Origin: an uncultured Ruminiclostridium sp.
Lineage (GTDB): Bacteria; Bacillota; Clostridia; Oscillospirales; Ruminococcaceae
Direction of reading: 5' to 3'
DNA: 38,121 nt
Assembly (NCBI GenBank): GCA_944386545.1
Contig: CALXBK010000016.1
Coordinates: 1 to 38,121, forward strand
The notes under the pieces were generated by a model. That model did no database searches. It was not told the DNA's origin and was given only the letters and a program-made list of their open reading frames with translations. Below are positions 24,416 through 31,714 of the stretch, one piece after another. How positions within the stretch are numbered: the first letter of the stretch is position 1; the number at the start of each line of letters is the position of its first letter. A program made the translations under genes and the position numbers.

Positions 24416-25390
24416 TTACTGTTCGCTGTTTTTTATATCATTCAGCATGTCCTCAAAATCAAGAAGCGTTGACAGCGTGCCGCAGCGGTTTCTCAGCTTT
24501 GCCGCACCCGGTCTGCCCTTCAGATACCATGCCGTATGCTTTCTTGCTTCCTTCATTCCTATGTATTCGCCCTTATACTGACATAACAGCCTTATATGCT
24601 CCTCCATTATCTGAAGCTGTTTTTCGGCAGAGGGAGGATTTAATGCTTCTCCCGTTTCAAGAAAATGCCTTATCTCGCTGAATATCCACGGCCTGCCGCA
24701 CGCCGCCCTGCCAACCATGACAAGGTCGCACCCCGTATAGTCATACATATACTTACAGCTTTCCGCGCTGTCAACGTCGCCGTTTCCGATAACGGGAATT
24801 TTTACGCTTTGCTTTACAAGAGCGATAATATCAAGGTCGGCCCTGCCCAAATACATTTGATTTTTCGTCCTTGCATGGACAGCAACAGCCGCCGCTCCGC
24901 TTTGCTCAGCCGCCTTTGCCGCCTCGACCGCATTTACGCTGTTTTCGTCCCAGCCCTTGCGGATTTTCACCGTTACGGGAATATCCACGGCTTTTACTAC
25001 CGCTTCAACTATCCGTCCCAATAAGGGTATATCCTTCATCAGCGCAGAGCCTGAACCGTTTCCCGCTACCTTGGGTACGGGACAGCCGCAGTTTATATCT
25101 ATAAAGTCGGGCTTGTAGGAAGAGGCTATAACCGCCGCTTTAGCCATAAACTCAGGCTCGCTTCCGAAAAGCTGTACCGCCATCGGACGTTCAAAGTCGT
25201 CCGTGCAAAGAAGCTCGGCAGTCTTTCTGTCGCTGTAACAAAGCCCCTTTGCACTTGCCATTTCGCCCGTTACCATCGCCGCGCCGAATTTCTTGCACAT
25301 TATGCGCATTGCCTTGTCGGCAACCGACGCCATGGGGGCAAGCGAAGCGGTTTTTTCTATAATATGGTTACCTATTTTAACAGTTTGCAT
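24416..25390 (-). CDS. dusB: tRNA-dihydrouridine synthase (DusB type)
   Basis: FMN-dependent enzyme reducing uridine to dihydrouridine in the tRNA D-loop. The 324-residue TIM barrel starts KIGNHIIEKTASLAPMASVADKAMRIM, has FIDINCGCPVPKV with the catalytic cysteine (Cys101 or Cys103, the latter before P), the FMN-phosphate segment VIGNGDVDSAESC and VMVGRAACGRPWIF. The C-terminal helical domain follows, with ARKHTAWYLKG. ATG at 25390 (AAGGAAC before it) is preferred to the ORF start at 25420. It is the first gene of the operon dusB-DUF815-binding lipoprotein and diverges from the flippase-like gene. The subfamily is judged by eye. Confidence 0.92.
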   Translation of the reverse strand: MQTVKIGNHIIEKTASLAPMASVADKAMRIMCKKFGAAMVTGEMASAKGLCYSDRKTAELLCTDDFERPMAVQLFGSEPEFMAKAAVIASSYKPDFIDINCGCPVPKVAGNGSGSALMKDIPLLGRIVEAVVKAVDIPVTVKIRKGWDENSVNAVEAAKAAEQSGAAAVAVHARTKNQMYLGRADLDIIALVKQSVKIPVIGNGDVDSAESCKYMYDYTGCDLVMVGRAACGRPWIFSEIRHFLETGEALNPPSAEKQLQIMEEHIRLLCQYKGEYIGMKEARKHTAWYLKGRPGAAKLRNRCGTLSTLLDFEDMLNDIKNSEQ

Positions 25391-25444
25391 TTTTCGTTCC
25401 TTTTTTGCAGTGTGCCGCAAATTTATATTTTCACAGCTTTTTTC

Positions 25445-25473
25445 AGTATATCACTTTTTTGCCTCGTATTCAA
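25445..25473 (-). promoter_or_regulatory. Promoter of the dusB operon
   Basis: TTGAAT (25473-25468), 17 nt, TATACT (25450-25445), about 55 nt upstream of dusB. Confidence 0.65.
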
Positions 25474-25600
25474 TAGATTTTTGCCGAATTTAGTGCCGCA
25501 ACGCTCAAATTATAAGATTTTTACACATGCAGTCCCGCCTTGTATGTGTAAAATATTGAAAATTATGCATACGGGTTGCCGAAAATTATGTATTTACACA

Positions 25601-25629
25601 TTGACAAAATAAAATTATTCTTGTATAAT
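25601..25629 (+). promoter_or_regulatory. Promoter of the flippase-like gene
   Basis: TTGACA (25601-25606), 17 nt, TATAAT (25624-25629): perfect consensus. Confidence 0.9.
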
Positions 25630-25706
25630 GATGTGGATTGCCGTTGCGTAAATTGTTCTCGGCAACCGCAGTTGTTGCACGTTCAGAAATATGATGAGGA
25701 ATATTG

Positions 25707-26816
25707 ATGAAAAAGAAAAAAACTAACAAGGTAAATATTATTATCTGCGCTATCGCCTTTGTGTTCATGATTTTCTATGTATGGTTCGTGGACGGCTTTG
25801 ACAATATCGTAAATTCCATACAAGAGATAAATGTTGGCTTTCTTTTCATTGCCGTCGGTCTTATGCTTATCTACTGGCTTTTGGAGGCTGTCGGCATACA
25901 CGCCGCACTTAGAACGACCTATAAGGACGCAAAATTCGGAAAAACTCTTATTGTTGCGATTTTGGGACAGTATTTCAACTGCATTACACCGTCCTCCACA
26001 GGCGGTCAGCCTATGCAGGTTTACTATTTTACAAAGTTCGGCGTACCTATGGCACATTCCATGACTGCTCTGCTTGCAAAATTCATTGTCTATCAATTTG
26101 TGCTTACGGTATATTCCGCAGTTGTGCTTTTTGCACGCTTCAGCACCTTTTCTACCGATTACGCTCCGCTTATGGCGCTGGTACTGCTCGGCTTTATCAT
26201 TAACTTTATTGTTATCGTGCTGCTTTTCATGCTGGCGTTTTTCAAGGCGCCCGTTAAAAAATGCGTTATCTGGTGCTTAAAGCTGCTTGCAAAGATACAT
26301 ATCTTCAACTTCCGCTTTATCAAAACGCAGGAGGACCTCAATAAAAAGATAGATTCTGTAAGCAAGATAATTGACGAATACCATGATAACTTCGTATTCA
26401 TCAGAAAAAAGCCGCTTCTGATATTAAAACTGGTTATTTGCAATATTATACAGCTTACCGTTTACTTCTCCATTTCCTACATAATCTATCTCGGCTTCGG
26501 ACTTTCCGGCACGGATTATTTCACTATTATTTCCTGTCAGGCGTTCGTGCTGATGATTTCGGGCTTCATGCCGCTTCCCGGTGCGCTCGGCGCAGCAGAG
26601 GGGAGCTACACGCTGTTTTTTAAGGATATTTTCAAATCGGGAACAAATTCCTTTGTCGGAATTTCAACCTTTATATGGCGTTTCCTCACCTTCTACCTGC
26701 CTATCATAGTAGGACTTGTGCTGTCGATGTTCGTGGGAAAGATGATGAATATAGAAGCCCCCGACAAAACCACGGTACAGCTTACCGAGGAGGAGCTTAA
26801 AGGGGATATAACTTAG
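25707..26816 (+). CDS. Lysylphosphatidylglycerol synthase TM region / flippase-like protein (UPF0104)
   Basis: A membrane protein of 369 residues with about 8 hydrophobic helices. Family motifs are TPSSTGGQPMQVYYF near residue 95 and MPLPGALGAAEGSY near residue 290, both typical of the LPG_synthase_TM/YbhN group (the MprF flippase domain). There is no C-terminal lysyl-transferase domain, so this is the short form, thought to move lipids or glycolipids across the membrane; the substrate is unknown. ATG at 25707 is preferred (AGGA 6 nt before it) over TTG at 25704. The last codons and stop (GAT ATA ACT TAG) run into a structured repeat beginning at 26807, so the repeat supplies the final residues and the stop codon. 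Confidence 0.88.
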   Translation: MKKKKTNKVNIIICAIAFVFMIFYVWFVDGFDNIVNSIQEINVGFLFIAVGLMLIYWLLEAVGIHAALRTTYKDAKFGKTLIVAILGQYFNCITPSSTGGQPMQVYYFTKFGVPMAHSMTALLAKFIVYQFVLTVYSAVVLFARFSTFSTDYAPLMALVLLGFIINFIVIVLLFMLAFFKAPVKKCVIWCLKLLAKIHIFNFRFIKTQEDLNKKIDSVSKIIDEYHDNFVFIRKKPLLILKLVICNIIQLTVYFSISYIIYLGFGLSGTDYFTIISCQAFVLMISGFMPLPGALGAAEGSYTLFFKDIFKSGTNSFVGISTFIWRFLTFYLPIIVGLVLSMFVGKMMNIEAPDKTTVQLTEEELKGDIT

Positions 26817-26949
26817 GCAAGATGTCCCTCGCCTCTAAGGCGGCGGGTTCCATATTCAGTTTCAGTTGGGGTTCAATCCCCAACTGAAACTGAATCGCAG
26901 CTTCGCTGCGGCTAGCCGCGTTGAATGACGGGGCAAGCCCCTTATTGAA
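26807..26949 (+). repeat. 143-bp multi-hairpin interspersed repeat, copy A
   Basis: 143 bp of non-coding sequence nearly identical to 34006-34148 (7 differences, no gaps). In order: a CCCGCC-type hairpin whose right arm is changed in this copy; a perfect 18-bp stem (ATTCAGTTTCAGTTGGGG with its complement) around TTCAAT; a GCAGC-TTC-GCTGC hairpin; a GGGG-CAAG-CCCC hairpin near the end (TTATTGAA). It begins inside the preceding gene, supplying its stop codon, and ends 45 nt before the -35 box of the M20 peptidase gene. There is no ORF or clear terminal inverted repeat. The plan of imperfect subterminal hairpins without target duplication resembles non-autonomous IS200/IS605-like elements; that is inference. 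Confidence 0.85.
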
Positions 26950-26993
26950 CCGAATAAAATTTGCCGCAGGAGCTGTTTTGGGCGTTTATTTGC

Positions 26994-27022
26994 TTGAAAT
27001 AATTCCTGCGGTGTGTTATAAT
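26994..27022 (+). promoter_or_regulatory. Promoter of the M20 peptidase gene
   Basis: TTGAAA (26994-26999), 17 nt, TATAAT (27017-27022). Its place shows that the in-frame ATG at 26921 cannot be the start. Confidence 0.8.
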
Positions 27023-27085
27023 GAAATCAGGCAGAAACGTACCGGTTTGCGGGTACGCAATTTATACTGCATCGAGGGAAATAAA

Positions 27086-28555
27086 GTGGAAATAGTTTTA
27101 TATATAATCGCCGCCGTTCTTGCGTTGCTTGTCATACTTTTTGCAATAGCCGCACTGTGTGCGGTGCTGATGAAAAAGGAATTTTGCGATGACTTACCGT
27201 TTGACATGAATGACAGCGGCTTTGACTGCGACACTCATTCAAGGCATCTGTCACAGATGATACAGGTTCCGACCGTCAGCATAAGAGGAAATAACGATAA
27301 AACCCAGATTTACAAATTTCATGAGCTTTTAAGCGAGATATATCCCAATATACACAGGGTGTGCGAAAAAATCGACATTGACGGCGCGCTTCTCTTTAAA
27401 TGGAAGGGCAGGGACGACAAGAGAAATCCCATTCTGCTGATGTCGCACCAGGACGTTGTTCCCGCCGAGGGCAAGTGGAAGTACGACGCCTTTTCAGGTG
27501 AGATTGCCGAGGGAAAGATATGGGGCAGAGGCACTGTTGATACCAAGGGTGCGCTGTGCGCCATTCTCGAAAGCGTTGAGGAGCTTATAAAAGAGGGCTT
27601 TACTCCGATTTGCGATGTGTATGTCGCAAGCTCAAACAACGAGGAGATAACCGGCGACGGTGCCGTAAAAACCGTTGAGTACCTTTCTGAAAAGGGTATT
27701 CGCTTTGACCTTGTTATGGACGAGGGCGGCTCGGTTATGGCGTACGAGGACGCTCAGAAGGGCAGAATGGTAGCCCACAACGCCATGATAGGAATACTTG
27801 AAAAGGGCAGGGCAAACATAAAGTTTACCGCCAAAAGCCACGGCGGCCATGCAAGCGTTCCGTTCAACAATAACCCCTTCGCACGGCTGTCAAAGCTGAT
27901 GTACATTATAGAACACAGAAATCCCTTTAAAAAGCGCATTACAAAGCCTGCCCGCATACAATACAAGGCTATGGCTCCGTATATGCACCATTTCAGACAC
28001 CGCCTGCTTTACGGCAATCTGTGGCTGTTTGCTCCGATTGCGCCGTATATAATGCATAGAATAGGCGGTCCTGCGGGAGCTGTGGTAAAGACCACCTGCA
28101 TTTTCACAATGGCGCAGGGAAGCAAGGGCGCAAACGTAATTCCCGAAACTGCAAGCGTTACGGCAAACTGCCGCTTCATGGTACATGAGCCGTTGCCACA
28201 GTCCTATAAAAAATTAGGCAAGCTGTGTTCAAGGCTCGGCATTACCATGGAGATGCTTGCGGGCTTTGACGTGCCGCCCGTTGCGGATATGAACTGCTAT
28301 GCCTATAAATATGTGAACAGACGAATTGAAGCTACTTTCGGAGAAATTCCGAGAATACCCTACATAATGCTTGCGGGTACTGATTCCCGTCATTATACCA
28401 AAATCTGCGACTGCGTGCTTCGCTTTGTGCCGCTTATGATGACGGGAAAACAGCTCAATTCCGCCCATGCGGTAAATGAAAATCTCAGCGTTGAAGCGCT
28501 TGAGCGTGGCATTGTGTTCTACCACGACTTTATAAAAAATTACGGAACAGAATGA
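27086..28555 (+). CDS. Membrane-anchored M20-family metallopeptidase (PM20D1/CPS1-like)
   Basis: A zinc exopeptidase of 489 residues. The N-terminal hydrophobic helix (about residues 5-28) should anchor it; the catalytic part that follows keeps all M20 landmarks: His121 in MSHQDVVP, Asp152 in GRGTVDTKG, the Glu186-Glu187 pair in NNEEITG, Asp212 in MDEGG and the last metal ligand His461 in NSAHAVNE. The dimerisation lid domain lies between. The anchor plus this motif set fits the carboxypeptidase S/PM20D1 branch, which cuts or makes N-acyl amino acids or dipeptides; the substrate is not known. Start is GTG at 27086, preceded by GAGGGAAA; the frame continues to 26921, but that part includes repeat sequence and the promoter. 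Confidence 0.88.
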   Translation: MEIVLYIIAAVLALLVILFAIAALCAVLMKKEFCDDLPFDMNDSGFDCDTHSRHLSQMIQVPTVSIRGNNDKTQIYKFHELLSEIYPNIHRVCEKIDIDGALLFKWKGRDDKRNPILLMSHQDVVPAEGKWKYDAFSGEIAEGKIWGRGTVDTKGALCAILESVEELIKEGFTPICDVYVASSNNEEITGDGAVKTVEYLSEKGIRFDLVMDEGGSVMAYEDAQKGRMVAHNAMIGILEKGRANIKFTAKSHGGHASVPFNNNPFARLSKLMYIIEHRNPFKKRITKPARIQYKAMAPYMHHFRHRLLYGNLWLFAPIAPYIMHRIGGPAGAVVKTTCIFTMAQGSKGANVIPETASVTANCRFMVHEPLPQSYKKLGKLCSRLGITMEMLAGFDVPPVADMNCYAYKYVNRRIEATFGEIPRIPYIMLAGTDSRHYTKICDCVLRFVPLMMTGKQLNSAHAVNENLSVEALERGIVFYHDFIKNYGTE

Positions 28556-28604
28556 TTTTTGAATTATCCTCTCCTTTTAAGCCGAGAATAGGATAACTCA
28601 AAAA
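28556..28604 (+). repeat. 15-bp dyad between the M20 peptidase and smpB
   Basis: A 15-bp stem (28556-28570 with 28590-28604) with one G-T pair, beginning 1 nt after the peptidase stop codon and closing 12 nt before the smpB ribosome binding site. No T-run follows; the stem bases are T/A-rich. It may be a weak terminator or an mRNA processing site. Confidence 0.65.
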
Positions 28605-28627
28605 CCGGCGTTATTGGAGTGATACGA

Positions 28628-29095
28628 ATGGAAAAGACCGCACTTAAAACTATTGCGGAAAACAGGAAAGCAAGACACGAATACTTCATTCTCGAAAGCT
28701 ATGAAGCGGGAATTGAGCTTACGGGCACCGAGGTAAAGTCCATAAGAGAAGGCGGGCTTAACCTCAAGGACAGCTGGATAGCCATTGAGGACGGCGAGGC
28801 TTTTATAAAGCAGATGCACATATCTCCCTATGAAAAGGGTAATATATTCAACAAGGACCCTTTGAGAGAGCGAAAGCTCCTCATGCATAAGCGTGAGATA
28901 ATGAAACTGCTCGGTCAGATTAAACAGCAGGGGCTTACCCTTATCCCCATATCCGTTTATTTTAAAGGAAGCAGAGTAAAGGTTCAGGTCGGACTTTGCA
29001 AGGGTAAAAAGCTCCACGACAAGCGCGAGGCGGCGGCACAGCGTGACGCAAAGCGGACTGTTGAGGCGGCGCTCAAGCAAAGACAAAGAAGCTGA
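28628..29095 (+). CDS. smpB: SsrA-binding protein SmpB
   Basis: Binds tmRNA and brings it to stalled ribosomes for rescue and peptide tagging. The 155-residue protein has the OB-fold signature [31 protein letters not shown] and NLKDSW, and ends with the usual basic tail ([26 protein letters not shown]) that folds into the decoding site. ATG at 28628 is chosen because GGAG lies 8 nt upstream; the GTG at 28619 lies within that site. No ssrA (tmRNA) gene is visible in the window. It is on the same strand as the M20 gene, but a 72-nt gap with a dyad separates them. Confidence 0.95.
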   Translation: MEKTALKTIAENRKARHEYFILESYEAGIELTGTEVKSIREGGLNLKDSWIAIEDGEAFIKQMHISPYEKGNIFNKDPLRERKLLMHKREIMKLLGQIKQQGLTLIPISVYFKGSRVKVQVGLCKGKKLHDKREAAAQRDAKRTVEAALKQRQRS

Positions 29096-29130
29096 AACCG
29101 CAGAATTTACAAAAAACATTAAAATCCCTA

Positions 29131-29159
29131 TTGACATTTGTATCGTAATGTGTTATCAT
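29131..29159 (+). promoter_or_regulatory. Promoter of the rpmG-secE-nusG-rplK-rplA operon
   Basis: TTGACA (29131-29136), 17 nt, TATCAT (29154-29159). It gives an unusually long leader of about 207 nt before the L33 gene. Confidence 0.8.
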
Positions 29160-29237
29160 TATAGTACCTCATTAGGGGTTTATTTTTTTGCGCCTTTTTT
29201 CAGACCGCGTCAAAACGGCTTTAAACAGGCAAAACAG

Positions 29238-29281
29238 TTTTTCCGATCGTGCCGAAATGCAGGTTGCGGCAAATCGAAAAA
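29238..29281 (+). promoter_or_regulatory. Long hairpin in the leader of the L33-secE-nusG operon
   Basis: TTTTT, CGAT and TGCCG pair with CGGCA, ATCG and AAAAA across small bulges, with a loop of about 12 nt. It lies about 75 nt into the leader. It could be a ribosomal-protein or NusG-responsive element, but no known class was recognised. Confidence 0.4.
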
Positions 29282-29373
29282 GCTCATAATTCACCCCTTC
29301 CGCGGCATACGGCGGCAAAGACGAGGGAGGCTAAAGCTCTTTAAGAGCAAAAACAATAGGAGGTGCCGAAAAA

Positions 29374-29523
29374 GTGAGAGTAAAAATTACACTTGCGTGT
29401 ACAGAGTGCAAACAGCGCAACTACAACACCAAGAAAAACAAGAAGAACGATCCTGACAGAATTGAAATGAACAAGTACTGCAGGTTCTGCAAGAAGCATA
29501 CTCCACACAAGGAAACGAAGTAA
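29374..29523 (+). CDS. rpmG: 50S ribosomal protein L33
   Basis: A 49-residue ribosomal protein, too short for ordinary ORF cut-offs. It reads [18 protein letters not shown] and then [17 protein letters not shown], the typical L33 sequence with two CxxC pairs (CTEC and CRFC), so this is the zinc-binding form. The GTG start at 29374 is preceded by AGGAGG at good distance. It is the first gene of the operon with secE (8 nt later to the ribosome binding site region), the usual place in Firmicutes. A longer ORF covering 29043-29456 in another frame is a shadow. Confidence 0.95.
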   Translation: MRVKITLACTECKQRNYNTKKNKKNDPDRIEMNKYCRFCKKHTPHKETK

Positions 29524-29534
29524 GGAGGTTTATG

Positions 29535-29825
29535 ATGGCTAAGGATGCAAGCTTGACAAAAGAAGAAGCAAAAGCGAAAAAGGCCAATGAAAAGAACAGC
29601 AAAAAGGCTGCTCTCGCAAAGAAGCCAAAAAAATCCATCGTAAAGTACTTCAAGGATTTAAGATCCGAATTCAAGAAGGTTGTGTGGCCCAGCAAGAAGA
29701 CGGTATTCAACAATACTGTTGTTGTGCTTGTTACCCTTGTGGTATCGGGCGTCTGCATCTGGGGAATTGATACCCTGTTTGCGGCTTTACTCAGACTGGC
29801 TCTGGGTATGAGTATTACGGAATAA
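29535..29825 (+). CDS. secE: Preprotein translocase subunit SecE
   Basis: Essential small subunit of the SecYEG channel. 96 residues: a charged lysine/alanine-rich start, the conserved amphipathic helix and hinge (VKYFKDLRSEFKKVVWPSKKTVFNNT) and a single transmembrane helix (VVVLVTLVVSGVCIWGIDTLF) near the end. ATG at 29535 rather than 29532 is chosen because AAGGAGG (29522-29528) then lies 6 nt away; with the earlier ATG it would be 3 nt. It stands between L33 and nusG, as in most bacteria. Confidence 0.95.
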   Translation: MAKDASLTKEEAKAKKANEKNSKKAALAKKPKKSIVKYFKDLRSEFKKVVWPSKKTVFNNTVVVLVTLVVSGVCIWGIDTLFAALLRLALGMSITE

Positions 29826-29853
29826 GCATCTTTAAAGTAGGAGGGACTGAGCA

Positions 29854-30393
29854 ATGTCGGAGGCAAAATGGTATGTTCTCCATACCTATTCCGGTTATGA
29901 AAAAAATGTTTCCAGCAATATAATGAAGCTTGTTGAAAACAAAAACCTGCACCATTTAATCGAAGAGGTTTTGGTTCCTACCGAAAAAGTGGTTGAGGAG
30001 CATGACGGCAAGACAAAGGAATACGAAAGCATACTCTTTCCGGGTTATGTTTACGTAAAGATGGTGCTTACCGACGAGTCGTGGTATATCTGCCGCTACA
30101 CAAGAGGTGTTACGGGATTTGTAGGTCCCGGCTCCAAGCCCATACCGCTGACAGATGAAGAAGTTAAGAACCTCGGCATAGGCGCTGAAACAGTAAGAAG
30201 CTCAGCTTCGGGCGGCGTTGATTTCGTTGTGGGAGATACAGTCAAGATACTCTCCGGCAATCTTACCGGATTTGAGGGTACTGTCGATTCAATTGACGAA
30301 GAAAACGGAAAGGTAACGGTTATCGTTTCCATGTTCGGTCGTCCTACATCGGCTCTGCTTGATATTTCCGCAGTTCAGAAGGTTCAAATGTAA
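29854..30393 (+). CDS. nusG: Transcription termination/antitermination factor NusG
   Basis: Binds RNA polymerase and modulates elongation, pausing and Rho action. 179 residues: the NGN domain (AKWYVLHTYSGYEKNVSSNI, LFPGYVYVKM, TRGVTGFVG) and the C-terminal KOW domain (VGDTVKILSGNLTGFEGTV). Length and motifs are standard, with no insertion. GGAGGG lies before the ATG. It precedes rplK by 33 nt. Confidence 0.97.
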   Translation: MSEAKWYVLHTYSGYEKNVSSNIMKLVENKNLHHLIEEVLVPTEKVVEEHDGKTKEYESILFPGYVYVKMVLTDESWYICRYTRGVTGFVGPGSKPIPLTDEEVKNLGIGAETVRSSASGGVDFVVGDTVKILSGNLTGFEGTVDSIDEENGKVTVIVSMFGRPTSALLDISAVQKVQM

Positions 30394-30426
30394 GTTCTAA
30401 ATGTTTTTTTTGGAGGTTTTAGTAAA

Positions 30427-30852
30427 ATGGCTCAAAAGGTTACAGGATTTATTAAATTACAAATTCCTGCCGGCAAAGCAACGCCGGCACCGCCGGTAGG
30501 ACCTGCATTAGGTCAGCACGGCGTAAATATCATGGCATTTACAAAGGAATTTAACGAGCGTACAAAGAATGACGCAGGTCTTATCATTCCCGTTGTTATC
30601 ACTGTTTATGCTGACAGAAGCTTTTCATTTATTACAAAGACTCCGCCCGCTGCCGTTCTTATCAAGAAGGCTTGCGGAATTGAGACGGCGTCCGGCACAC
30701 CTAACAAGACCAAGGTTGCCAAGATTACAAAGGCTCAGGTTCAGCAGATTGCTGAAACCAAGATGCGTGACTTGAACGCAGGCTCTATCGAAGCCGCTAT
30801 GTCCATGATCGCAGGAACAGCCCGTTCTATGGGTGTCGAGGTAGTTGACTAA
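30427..30852 (+). CDS. rplK: 50S ribosomal protein L11
   Basis: GTPase-centre ribosomal protein that binds 23S rRNA and takes part in the stringent response with RelA. 141 residues, standard length: the N-terminal [24 protein letters not shown] with the proline-rich hinge region, and the RNA-binding C-terminal part ([29 protein letters not shown]). A TTGGAGGTTT ribosome binding site precedes the ATG. Operon with rplA. Confidence 0.97.
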   Translation: MAQKVTGFIKLQIPAGKATPAPPVGPALGQHGVNIMAFTKEFNERTKNDAGLIIPVVITVYADRSFSFITKTPPAAVLIKKACGIETASGTPNKTKVAKITKAQVQQIAETKMRDLNAGSIEAAMSMIAGTARSMGVEVVD

Positions 30853-30901
30853 TTAAGACGGTGGGAGGATTTTTTCCGTTATACCACAAGGAGGTTAATA
30901 A

Positions 30902-31594
30902 ATGAAACAAGGTAAGAAATATATTGACAGCGCAAAGCTGATTGACAGCACTAAGGCATACGACTCCAACGAGGCTCTTGATTTGGTTTGCCAGACTGCT
31001 AAGGCTAAGTTTGATGAAACCGTTGAGCTTCATGTAAGACTCGGTGTTGACTCCCGTCACGCTGACCAGCAGGTCAGAGGTGCGGTAGTTCTTCCCAACG
31101 GTACAGGTAAGACTGTTCGTACCCTCGTATTTGCAAAGGGCGACAAAGTTCAGGCGGCAGTAGACGCAGGCTCTGACTACGTTGCAGATGACGATACCGT
31201 AAAGAAGATTACCGACGGCTGGATGGACTTCGACGTTGTAATCGCAACTCCCGATATGATGGGCGTTGTAGGTCGTCTGGGTAAGGTTCTCGGTCCTCGC
31301 GGACTTATGCCTAACCCCAAGGCAGGTACTGTTACTCCCGATGTTGCAAAGGCAGTTGCAGACGCAAAGGCAGGTAAGATTGAATACCGTCTTGACAAGT
31401 CCAACATAATCCACTGCCCCATCGGCAAGGCTTCCTTCGGCAAGGATAAGCTTGAGGAGAACTTCAACGCGCTTATGGAAGCTATTGTAAAGGCTAAGCC
31501 CGCAGCAGCAAAGGGTGCATACCTCAAGAGCTGCACGGTTTCCTCTACAATGGGTCCCGGCGTTAAGGTAAACACCACAAGATTTGGTGCGTAA
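30902..31594 (+). CDS. rplA: 50S ribosomal protein L1
   Basis: Ribosome stalk protein, also a translational repressor of its own rplK-rplA message in many bacteria. 230 residues, with the conserved [61 protein letters not shown], and C-terminal [22 protein letters not shown] precedes the ATG. Unlike many Firmicutes, transcription ends right after this gene (terminator at 31612-31644), and the next gene faces the other way, so rplJ-rplL-rpoB is elsewhere. Confidence 0.97.
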   Translation: MKQGKKYIDSAKLIDSTKAYDSNEALDLVCQTAKAKFDETVELHVRLGVDSRHADQQVRGAVVLPNGTGKTVRTLVFAKGDKVQAAVDAGSDYVADDDTVKKITDGWMDFDVVIATPDMMGVVGRLGKVLGPRGLMPNPKAGTVTPDVAKAVADAKAGKIEYRLDKSNIIHCPIGKASFGKDKLEENFNALMEAIVKAKPAAAKGAYLKSCTVSSTMGPGVKVNTTRFGA

Positions 31595-31611
31595 TCAAAA
31601 CAAATAAATTA

Positions 31612-31644
31612 CAGCGAGGAGCTTCTCCTCGCTGATTTATTTTA
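31612..31644 (+). terminator. Terminator of the ribosomal protein operon
   Basis: A perfect 10-bp stem CAGCGAGGAG/CTCCTCGCTG (31612-31621 with 31625-31634), loop CTT, then ATTTATTTTAT. It closes the rpmG-secE-nusG-rplK-rplA transcript 17 nt after the rplA stop. Confidence 0.9.
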
Positions 31645-31671
31645 TCCTGATTTTCTGATTTACTATGATAA

Positions 31672-31714
31672 AAACGACGGTATTCGTTTTCGGAATACCG
31701 TCGTTTGTTTTATC
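31672..31714 (-). terminator. Terminator of the diguanylate cyclase gene
   Basis: A perfect 14-bp stem (31672-31685 with 31693-31706), loop GTTTTCG. It sits just past (and on the minus strand after) the cyclase stop; T-rich on both sides, so it can stop transcripts from either direction. Confidence 0.8.

Noticed and set aside
26921..27085. In-frame N-terminal extension of the M20 peptidase (ATG at 26921)
   Set aside because: The first part lies in the 143-bp repeat and a consensus promoter (26994-27022) falls inside it; GTG at 27086 has a ribosome binding site and gives the normal membrane-anchor start.
29043..29456. 137-residue ORF overlapping smpB and rpmG
   Set aside because: It crosses the smpB end, the promoter and the rpmG start, has no ribosome binding site and no family resemblance; the L33 reading in another frame is clear.
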